In this document: piece after piece, positions 1-5,605 of the stretch
Layout of the letters: each line of letters starts with the position of its first letter
How positions within the stretch are numbered: the first letter of the stretch is position 1
Origin: Spirochaetia bacterium
GTDB taxonomy: Bacteria > Spirochaetota > UBA12135
Assembly: GCA_003497555.1 (NCBI GenBank)
Contig: DNNS01000285.1
Coordinates: 1 to 7,154 of the forward strand
Reading direction: 5' to 3'
DNA: 7,154 bases
Notes under the pieces: generated by a model
The model's database searches: none
Told to the model about the DNA's origin: nothing
The model's input: the letters and a program-made list of their open reading frames with translations, nothing else
Position numbers and translations under genes: made by a program

Positions 1-46
1 CGGCAACCAACTGCCAGGTAGGCATTTTTTTTACTTCCTGCTGCAT
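1..46 (-). CDS. Start of an unidentified gene, cut by the left edge
   Basis: Only the first 15 codons are present, reading MQQEVKKMPTWQLVA, and the frame leaves the window at base 1. I accept it as a real start because the ATG at 44-46 is preceded, after a 5-nt spacer, by a full AGGAG ribosome binding site, the clearest in the window. It also follows CorA in the same orientation after a 74-nt gap. A second ATG lies at codon 8 but has no comparable site. The fragment begins polar and turns hydrophobic at WQLVA, which could be the start of a membrane segment, but too little is visible for a family call. It may continue the CorA transcription unit or have its own promoter in the AT-rich gap. Confidence 0.6.
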   Translation of the reverse strand, partial: MQQEVKKMPTWQLVA

Positions 47-51
47 ATATA

Positions 52-56
52 CTCCT
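52..56 (-). promoter_or_regulatory. Shine-Dalgarno site of the left-edge gene
   Basis: AGGAG on the minus strand, 5 nt upstream of the ATG at 44-46. It is the strongest ribosome binding site in the window and the main evidence that a gene begins here. Confidence 0.65.
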
Positions 57-102
57 GAAAGCCGTGAAAAGGCCTGTGCTAATATATATACGCGGAAATA
101 TA

Positions 103-121
103 AAAAAAATTGAATTTTTTT
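103..121. terminator. Possible weak AT-only terminator after the CorA gene
   Basis: A near-perfect inverted repeat, AAAAAAATT-G-AATTTTTTT on the plus strand, overlaps the last base of the CorA stop codon. Read on the minus strand it gives an A-tract, a short loop and then eight T residues, so it has the outline of an intrinsic terminator. It has no G:C pairs in the stem, which makes stable folding doubtful. It could equally be a curved A/T tract upstream of the next gene. A TATATT at 81-86 (minus strand) could serve as a -10 box for that gene, but I see no convincing -35 partner. Confidence 0.22.
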
Positions 122-1035
122 CAGGATTTATTAAAAAATTTCCATAAAGACAGAAAAAGCGACATGGCCAGAAGTGAAATGGATATAATTACAGCAAAAG
201 CCCAGGGAAAGTTCTGCATGGGAATTTTTACATTCATGGAAAAAACACTTACTACCAGAGTCGGGACCATAAGGGAAATGGTAATGATATTCAGGCGTTT
301 CATCAGTACGTTGAGATTATTATTGACAATAGATGCCCTGGCGTCCATCATACTGGCCAGAATATTGGAATAAATTTCTGCCTGTTTAAAACATTGTGTG
401 TTCTCAATAATTATTTCATCCAGGAGCTCCAGATCGTCAGCGCCAAGATGCAGACGCGAGGCATTATGCCGTATCTTTTCAATTAATACGGAATTGGTAT
501 TAATGGCATTAAGATAATACACCAGGCTTTTTTCCAGGGTAAACAGGCAGAGTAAATATTTATTTTCCATGGCTTTGCTGATTTTTTCCTCAAGCTCTTC
601 GGTAATCATGCTGATTACCTTTAAATGACGCAGAAAATGAAAGATAATACCGTAAATGATTTTCAGAAGCAGATCATTGGGGGAGTTTATTTTGGCCGTA
701 AGTTTGGGATCAAATAAATTGTTTTCTTCGGACATGATGATGATCAGGGATTTTTTAAAAAGGAAAAGGCCGATGGAAAAAACCTTGAATTCATAATCGT
801 CTTCAGCTGAATAATTTTTGGGTACTTTTAAAATCAGGGCGTTGTGATCGCCTTCTATTTCCAGACGGGAAAGTTCGTTGGGGTCAAGCGAGGAAAGCAG
901 CGTATGTTCATCGAGCTCGTATTCTTCCAGCAGATATTGTTTTTCACCGCTCTCGGGGTTTATCGCCACCAGTACATCGCCGGCCGAAACGGTTTCCAGC
1001 AGGCGCTTGTTGCGGAATTCATAGTGCCTTATCAT
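121..1035 (-). CDS. CorA-family divalent cation transporter with an SMN motif
   Basis: A 304-residue protein of the CorA magnesium/cobalt channel family, which forms inner-membrane pentamers. The visible order is a mixed alpha/beta cytoplasmic N-terminal domain (about 1-120), long helices with the stalk signature SIVNNNLNVLMKRLNIITI (235-253), a first membrane segment (about 248-266), a short external loop, a second membrane segment (about 278-299) and a basic tail KFFNKS. Length and two-helix topology match the family. The family hallmark after TM1 is GMN; here residues 265-268 are F-S-M-N, with Ser266 encoded by TCC at 238-240. The loop that follows, VKIPMQNFP, has a lysine and no acidic residue. 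The start at 1035 is well supported: AAGGA sits 6 nt upstream, and the HEAT gene stops 2 nt before it, so translation is probably coupled. Substrate is uncertain because of the motif change: Mg2+, another divalent cation, or an efflux role. Confidence 0.88.
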   Translation of the reverse strand: MIRHYEFRNKRLLETVSAGDVLVAINPESGEKQYLLEEYELDEHTLLSSLDPNELSRLEIEGDHNALILKVPKNYSAEDDYEFKVFSIGLFLFKKSLIIIMSEENNLFDPKLTAKINSPNDLLLKIIYGIIFHFLRHLKVISMITEELEEKISKAMENKYLLCLFTLEKSLVYYLNAINTNSVLIEKIRHNASRLHLGADDLELLDEIIIENTQCFKQAEIYSNILASMMDARASIVNNNLNVLMKRLNIITISLMVPTLVVSVFSMNVKIPMQNFPWAFAVIISISLLAMSLFLSLWKFFNKS

Positions 1036-1037
1036 GA

Positions 1038-2054
1038 TTATTCCTTAAACTCCATACCGCGGTTTTTAAGAATTTCACGGGCAGCTTTTTTAACCGTACT
1101 GTCTTCATCGTACCGGGCTTTGAATTTCAAGAGCTCGTTTGTATCGCTATCTGTATAATTAACCAGGGCTTTAACTGCATAGAAACGGATTTTGGCGATA
1201 TTATCGCGGCAGGCGGTAAAAAGCAGTTCCCGGTTATCGACATTATCCATAAAGGAAAGGGCAAAAAGCGCACGGGCCCGTATTTCCACATCTTCGCGCA
1301 GGGAAAGTTTCTGCAGAAGCGCAAGGGCTGCCGGGTCTTTCCGGAAATTGGTAAGAGCCATAACCGCTACCCATTTCTGTACCGGAGTGGAAGAATCCAT
1401 CTCAATAACAGACCCGAAAAAGGGGATATCGGCCGTATCAGCCCAGGCAGCAATGGAACTGACCAGTTCCATGCGTACAAATTCATTGTCGCTTTCCCTG
1501 AAAATTTCATGCATGATTTCCCGCGTGCCCGGTGTACGCAGACGCGCAAGCCCCATGGCGGCATATTTCTGCAGTTCCGCATTTTTATTGGTCAGGGCGT
1601 TTTTCATAAAATCTTCATAAGGTCTGATATCCGGCAGGGTAAGTGCAGAGCCCAGGGTGTATTCGGCAATATCGTTGTCAATGTGAATTTCCAGCAGTTT
1701 TGAATATAAATAATAATATTGATCGAGTTTTTTTTCTGAAACCAGATCAAGCAGCGCCCTGATAACTCCCCGGTCATTTATATTGACTGCATCTTTAACC
1801 AGTAAATCGAGCGCTTCAAATCCGTTGTCTTTTTTTTTGAGCGCAGCTAAGATACCTGCTATCTGCGAATAGGATCCGAAACGAAGCGTGCGGGAAATAA
1901 AATCATCCGCCGCATTGCTCTGTCCTGTTGAATGCGAAGAGAATATTATAGCTGCAGCAAGCAGTAAAAGAACAAACCGGTATGACGGAATCAGCAGTTT
2001 ATTCCAGACGTACAAGAATGATTTTTTCATTTTCATGCACATATATAATATCAT
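1038..2054 (-). CDS. Exported HEAT-repeat protein
   Basis: Up to 338 residues. The N-terminus carries a basic region (KMKK) and a hydrophobic stretch around residues 27-39 (FVLLLLAAAIIFS), followed by a small-residue segment ending near SNA that would suit signal peptidase cleavage; there is no lipobox cysteine. The rest is helical, with HEAT-type helix pairs most obvious from about 160 to 330, for example AELQKYAAMGLARL, VQKWVAVMALTNF, VEIRARALFALSFM and AKIRFYAVKALVNY. HEAT solenoids are protein-binding scaffolds, so no enzymatic role is implied. The start is ambiguous: in-frame ATGs lie at codons 1, 5, 7 and 9 and none has a Shine-Dalgarno site. Codon 9 (2028-2030, MKKSF) gives the most natural signal peptide. 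The gene starts inside the 3' end of the PEGA gene (56 nt overlap, or 32 nt from codon 9), which suggests coupled translation. Similar short HEAT proteins occur in spirochaetes, from memory. Its partner is unknown. Confidence 0.82.
   Translation of the reverse strand: MILYMCMKMKKSFLYVWNKLLIPSYRFVLLLLAAAIIFSSHSTGQSNAADDFISRTLRFGSYSQIAGILAALKKKDNGFEALDLLVKDAVNINDRGVIRALLDLVSEKKLDQYYYLYSKLLEIHIDNDIAEYTLGSALTLPDIRPYEDFMKNALTNKNAELQKYAAMGLARLRTPGTREIMHEIFRESDNEFVRMELVSSIAAWADTADIPFFGSVIEMDSSTPVQKWVAVMALTNFRKDPAALALLQKLSLREDVEIRARALFALSFMDNVDNRELLFTACRDNIAKIRFYAVKALVNYTDSDTNELLKFKARYDEDSTVKKAAREILKNRGMEFKE
1042..1046 (-). promoter_or_regulatory. Shine-Dalgarno site of the CorA gene
   Basis: AAGGA on the minus strand lies inside the last codons (Phe-Lys-Glu) of the upstream HEAT gene, 6 nt before the CorA ATG. 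It fixes the CorA start and supports coupled translation of the two genes. Confidence 0.65.
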
Positions 2055-2838
2055 TAATCACTGCAAAATTGCAGGCGTTTACCATGATTTTATGGGCATT
2101 CTGGTACGGCGGGCGCTTATCCATTTCCAGGGTAAAAATGCCGTGCCCATGTTCCGAAATCAGTATGGTATCGTTGCGTCCGGGATAAAAATCAAAATCC
2201 AGAATCTCCCCTTTGGCCTGGTAGATCAGATTTTTTTTAAAGAAAAAATTATCAACCAGGAATTCCGGTGTCATTTTTTTTCTTCCTTTCCACCGGGCAA
2301 AAATGCGTTTCCCCTCTCTCCAGATCACGACTTTTTTTTTAATGCGTATTTTACCGGTAATATTGTTTTTTTGTAAAATAACCGACAGATCGGCATATTG
2401 ACGGCTCTGGCCATCAACACCAGGCTTTCTTCCGGTAATCGGGATATAACGCGGAATGTTTTTAATTTCTGGATTTACCGGCACCAAAAGTACATAACCC
2501 ACAGCTACTTTCTGGGCTTTGATTTCCAGGCGTTTTATCCAGGGATAATAATTTTCCTTTTCTGCGCGAATCGTATGTATACCGGTGTTCAGACCCTGAA
2601 TAAAAAGCTGGTCAGAAAAAACCGGTATTTTTTTATAAAATTTTCCGTCAACCGAAACAGACGAACCTCCAGGTAGAAAAAGAAGGTTTATACCTCCGGT
2701 TTTGACAACGTGGAAACCGGTTCGGAGACTGTAGCCTGATGAATAAAAAATTATCAGCGGAACCGACAGAAAAAAAACAGCCGACAGAATCCCGATAATA
2801 ATATTTTTTCTGCGGATATGGGAAAATACTGAAGGCAT
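1999..2838 (-). CDS. Membrane-anchored PEGA-domain protein
   Basis: A 279-residue protein with a short basic cytoplasmic N-terminus (HIRRKN), one membrane segment (about 12-33) and a beta-rich external part. Residues about 46-118 fit a PEGA domain: VKTGGINLLFLPGGSSVSVDG, then a pro-region with LNTGIHTIRAEKENYYPWIKRLEI. In the family the repeat presents a small glycine-rich turn and a KxGYxP-like strand; here it is KENYYPW. The C-terminal half (about 145-279) is beta-strand-like, with ILDFDFYPGRNDTILISEHG resembling one blade of a WD40/TolB-type propeller, but it is too short for a full propeller. PEGA domains are thought to be surface or periplasmic binding modules; no catalytic residues are seen. 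The ATG at 2836-2838 follows the glycosyltransferase stop by 1 nt, with AGGA 9 nt upstream, so the two are probably co-translated. The architecture recalls PEGA proteins I associate with Patescibacteria. Confidence 0.75.
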   Translation of the reverse strand: MPSVFSHIRRKNIIIGILSAVFFLSVPLIIFYSSGYSLRTGFHVVKTGGINLLFLPGGSSVSVDGKFYKKIPVFSDQLFIQGLNTGIHTIRAEKENYYPWIKRLEIKAQKVAVGYVLLVPVNPEIKNIPRYIPITGRKPGVDGQSRQYADLSVILQKNNITGKIRIKKKVVIWREGKRIFARWKGRKKMTPEFLVDNFFFKKNLIYQAKGEILDFDFYPGRNDTILISEHGHGIFTLEMDKRPPYQNAHKIMVNACNFAVINDIIYVHENEKIILVRLE

Positions 2839-2839
2839 A

Positions 2840-4417
2840 TCAGTTTTTCCTGCGGTGTTTGGGCGTTACCCAGAAATTCATGTAACGGCCGAACATCAGC
2901 CGGGTCTGGGCATCAAGAGCCGGAAGGGCGCTGAAAAAATTAATGGTTACCGGTATCAGCACCCACTGCATAATGACATGGAAAAACCGGGTTTTTTTCA
3001 TGCGCTCAGGCAGCTCGGGCATAAGCCGTACGGAAATGGCTGCGCAGACGCTGAGCGAAAGCATGGTAATGATCATGAGATTACGGGTAACAATCGGCAG
3101 ATTATACGACAGAACCGTAGTGTTAAACTGGGTTCCGCCGAAAAGAACCGGCATCCAGCCGAGTATGAAAATAATAAGCGGATTGGTAGCGAGAGACCAG
3201 AAATCAAAAAGCTGGGTGATAAATACATATATTTTTTTAAAAAAGGGTATTTCTTTATTGAATAAAAAACCGAAAGCCAGATAGGGGATGTTTTCCACAC
3301 CCCAGCACCAGCGCCTCTGCTGTTTGTAAATATTGATTATGGTTTCCAGCCAGGTTTTCCCGGCATTGGCATCCATTGAAACCGGGTAAACCATGGGAAC
3401 CGTATAGTAATTTCCACGGCTGGCAAAAAAACAGTTCCAGTATATTCTGGAATCTTCGGAAACAATATTTTTCTGCCAGAAACCGGATTTTTTTAGGGCA
3501 GTAAGGGAATGGGCGTGGGAAGAAAAAGTTGTCAGCCGGTTTACGGTTTCCTGCTGAATCATATGCCAGAAAGTGCACGAATAAGCCATGAGTCTTGAAA
3601 CAGCCGAAGCTTCCCAGATATTATTATTAAATACCGGCACCGGCTGGTAAGCGGCCAGTTCCGGATTTTTCTGTTCAAGATAATTCCAGGAAAGGCATAA
3701 AAAATATTGCGGATAAATCACCGTATCAATATCAAAAACCGAAACAATTATATTTTTTTCCGGCAAATGGTTTTTTTCGATTATTTTTTTTCTGGCCAGG
3801 GAACATGCCCAGGAAGTATTGGCTCCCTTGCCCGGCTGTTCGCCCGGAAGATTTTCCGGATGAATACTGACCAGAAAATATCCGAAATGTTTTTTGTATT
3901 TTTTACAGAGGCCTGAGGCAAGTTCTTCGGCATTTTTACCGGCTTTTTCCTCGGCTGCCAGTACGACAGCCAGTTTTTTGGTATCATAATCCGCTTCGGC
4001 TAAGGCTTTCAGACTTTTTTCGATTATTTGCCCGGATTCATTATAAAAAGGCAGAATAACAAGATGCCAGATCTCTGTATAGTCCCTGCCGGCAAGTTTT
4101 AATTTCCAGTCTGTTTTCAGGTTTTTTTCCATTTTTTTCCAGTTATTCCACAGATGGATGGAAAGATAGAGAGTCTTGAGCAGCCAGTAAACATCAAAGG
4201 CAATAATAAAAATGCTAATTTGCATGGGTGCTATAAAACAGGCAGCTACGCAGACGGCAAGGGTAGACCATGATAATAGCCCGGGGAAAATTTCAAGCGC
4301 CCGGTAAATAAATTTTTGTCTGCCTGAAAATTCCAGGGCATTACCTGCCTTATAGCGAGAAAAGTCAATTGCAGGCATTATTTTCTTCTTGGCGGGTATT
4401 GATGCAGACTGCAGCAT
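2840..4417 (-). CDS. Membrane-bound family 2 glycosyltransferase (processive type)
   Basis: A 525-residue inner-membrane GT2 enzyme of the cellulose/hyaluronan synthase-like type, transferring sugar from a nucleotide-sugar donor. Two membrane segments (about 42-60 and 64-82) precede the cytoplasmic GT-A domain. The domain opens with HLVILPFYNES (118-128). It carries the metal-binding DID at 229-231, the catalytic-type SEDSR at 320-324 and the acceptor-channel QxxRW motif (Gln366, Arg369, Trp370). These are the D, DxD, ED and QxxRW features of processive synthases. At least three more membrane segments follow (about 396-420, 443-463, 481-498), and the tail is FWVTPKHRRKN. No PilZ domain is visible. 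The start is taken at 4415-4417, the first ATG after an in-frame stop, but has no ribosome site; ATG at codon 14 (4376-4378) is an alternative, preceded by AAGAAG. Sugar and acceptor cannot be read from sequence. The closest relatives I recall are in Patescibacteria. It is followed directly by the PEGA gene. Confidence 0.85.
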   Translation of the reverse strand: MLQSASIPAKKKIMPAIDFSRYKAGNALEFSGRQKFIYRALEIFPGLLSWSTLAVCVAACFIAPMQISIFIIAFDVYWLLKTLYLSIHLWNNWKKMEKNLKTDWKLKLAGRDYTEIWHLVILPFYNESGQIIEKSLKALAEADYDTKKLAVVLAAEEKAGKNAEELASGLCKKYKKHFGYFLVSIHPENLPGEQPGKGANTSWACSLARKKIIEKNHLPEKNIIVSVFDIDTVIYPQYFLCLSWNYLEQKNPELAAYQPVPVFNNNIWEASAVSRLMAYSCTFWHMIQQETVNRLTTFSSHAHSLTALKKSGFWQKNIVSEDSRIYWNCFFASRGNYYTVPMVYPVSMDANAGKTWLETIINIYKQQRRWCWGVENIPYLAFGFLFNKEIPFFKKIYVFITQLFDFWSLATNPLIIFILGWMPVLFGGTQFNTTVLSYNLPIVTRNLMIITMLSLSVCAAISVRLMPELPERMKKTRFFHVIMQWVLIPVTINFFSALPALDAQTRLMFGRYMNFWVTPKHRRKN

Positions 4418-4492
4418 TTGGATTTGGACGAGTATGTTTTAATTTAAGACCAGTCATATTTTCTGCGGGGATTAATCGTCCGGATTGTATAT
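4418..4492. other. 75-nt gap between hisC and the glycosyltransferase gene
   Basis: This is one of only two gaps of more than 10 nt between genes in the window. I see no G:C-rich hairpin with a T-run and no convincing -35/-10 pair on the minus strand. It may hold a weak promoter that separates the DUF4954-hisC pair from the four genes downstream, or it may simply be a read-through spacer. Confidence 0.4.
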
Positions 4493-5596
4493 TCACGGTT
4501 TATGCAGAGTAAAACCGGTCTTGTATTCAGCAGATTGGTGTTTGATTTTCAGAAATTTTTTTATCTGCTGCATGGTTTTTTCCATTTCATTGTCAGTACC
4601 AATGGAAATTCGGACATAGCGGTCAAGCGCCGGGCTGTCAAAATACCGTATGTGAATATCGTGTTTTTTTAAAAAGTAATACATCTCTTTCATGGAAACC
4701 TGCAAATGCGTACACATGACAAAATTGGAACTGCTTTTTAAAACCAGAAATCCGTTTTCCAGGAGACGGCGGCTGAAAACTCCCCGGGTTTTTATCACTT
4801 TGCGGCAATTGGCATCATGCCAGGATTTATGGCGAAAAGCATGGATGGCGATTTGCTGGGACAGTATGGATGTATTGTAGGAATCTTTAATTTTCATCAG
4901 ACCGGAAATTAAATCAGCATGGCCGAAAGCAAATCCCATTCGTATTCCGCATAGGGAATAGGATTTGGATAGTGTGCGGATAATTAAAACGTTATTGAAT
5001 TTTCGGGCGAAATGAATGCAGTTTTCATTGTTGAAATCCGCATAGGCTTCATCAATAATAAACAGGGTATCCGGCATTTTTTTTACGGTTTTTTCGATTC
5101 GCCCGGCCGAGAGGGCGATTCCGGTCGGCGTGTTGGGATTAGCCAGGAAAAAAATGCGCGGTTTAAAAGACGGAAGAGCATCGAGATCAACGGAAAGATC
5201 TTTCAGCATGGGAAGTTCGCTCCAGGAAAACCCGTGAATAGCCGCCAGGGTTTGATAAAGAGAATAGGTCAGGCGCGTAAAAACGATTTTATCCCGCGAA
5301 CCGGCAAAAGCGCGGAATACATAGGAAAGTATTTCGTCTGAACCGTTGCCGATAAAGATATTTGCAGACTTGATTTTATATACCCGGGATACAGCTTTTA
5401 CCAGTTTTTCGGCGTCAGGCGGCGGATAGTAACGCAACCTGGCAATATTAAAAGCAGTCAGGATTTTTTTAAGCGACGGATGCGGAGGGTAGGGGTTTTC
5501 ATTGGTGTTTAATTTTATAGTTCGGGCCGCAAGACGCGGCTGTTCACCATAAACATATGGAGATAATTTTTTTATGGTATTATTCCAGAATTTCAT
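4493..5596 (-). CDS. hisC: Histidinol-phosphate aminotransferase-type PLP enzyme
   Basis: A 367-residue fold-type I aminotransferase (class I/II), the usual length for HisC. It would convert imidazole-acetol phosphate plus glutamate to histidinol phosphate and 2-oxoglutarate in histidine synthesis. Visible motifs in order: IKLNTNENPYPP (27-38), GNGSDE (83-88) for phosphate binding, Tyr111 in TYSLY, NPNTPTG (153-159), the PLP-ring aspartate and tyrosine in DEAYADF (Asp182, Tyr185), the Schiff-base lysine in TLSKSYSLCGIRMGF (Lys211) with phosphate-binding Arg219, and a substrate-carboxylate arginine in YVRISIGT (Arg329). All key residues are intact. The start at 5594-5596 matches the family N-terminus, although there is no Shine-Dalgarno site; it lies 9 nt after the DUF4954 stop, so coupling is likely. 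No other his gene is in the window. Some HisC homologues also act on aromatic amino acids or other amino-phosphates, so the exact substrate is less certain than the fold. Confidence 0.88.
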   Translation of the reverse strand: MKFWNNTIKKLSPYVYGEQPRLAARTIKLNTNENPYPPHPSLKKILTAFNIARLRYYPPPDAEKLVKAVSRVYKIKSANIFIGNGSDEILSYVFRAFAGSRDKIVFTRLTYSLYQTLAAIHGFSWSELPMLKDLSVDLDALPSFKPRIFFLANPNTPTGIALSAGRIEKTVKKMPDTLFIIDEAYADFNNENCIHFARKFNNVLIIRTLSKSYSLCGIRMGFAFGHADLISGLMKIKDSYNTSILSQQIAIHAFRHKSWHDANCRKVIKTRGVFSRRLLENGFLVLKSSSNFVMCTHLQVSMKEMYYFLKKHDIHIRYFDSPALDRYVRISIGTDNEMEKTMQQIKKFLKIKHQSAEYKTGFTLHKP

Positions 5597-5605
5597 AAAT
5601 TTTTT

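Noticed and set aside
110..373. Plus-strand open frame of 87 codons at the left end
   Set aside because: Antisense to the CorA membrane segments and stalk; no homology-like pattern and no initiation signal.
121..1035. CorA gene as a decaying pseudogene because of the lost GMN glycine
   Set aside because: The reading frame, length, both membrane segments, the stalk signature and a strong ribosome site are all intact, which points to a functional variant.
1192..1620. Plus-strand open frame of 142 codons
   Set aside because: Antisense to the HEAT repeats; the translation is Ser/Arg/Ala-rich low-complexity sequence typical of a reversed reading frame.
1888..2376. Plus-strand open frame of 162 codons
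   Set aside because: It lies antisense to the HEAT and PEGA genes, its protein shows no family motif, and it has no ribosome site or neighbour on that strand. It is a shadow of the minus-strand genes.
2855..3284. Two overlapping plus-strand frames of 136 and 113 codons
   Set aside because: Both are antisense to the 3' part of the glycosyltransferase gene, which carries clear family motifs and membrane segments.
3073..3578. Minus-strand frames of 75 and 107 codons in another register of the glycosyltransferase gene
   Set aside because: They overlap the region coding for SEDSR and QxxRW in the true frame, which is uninterrupted, so there is no evidence of a frameshift or an overlapping gene.
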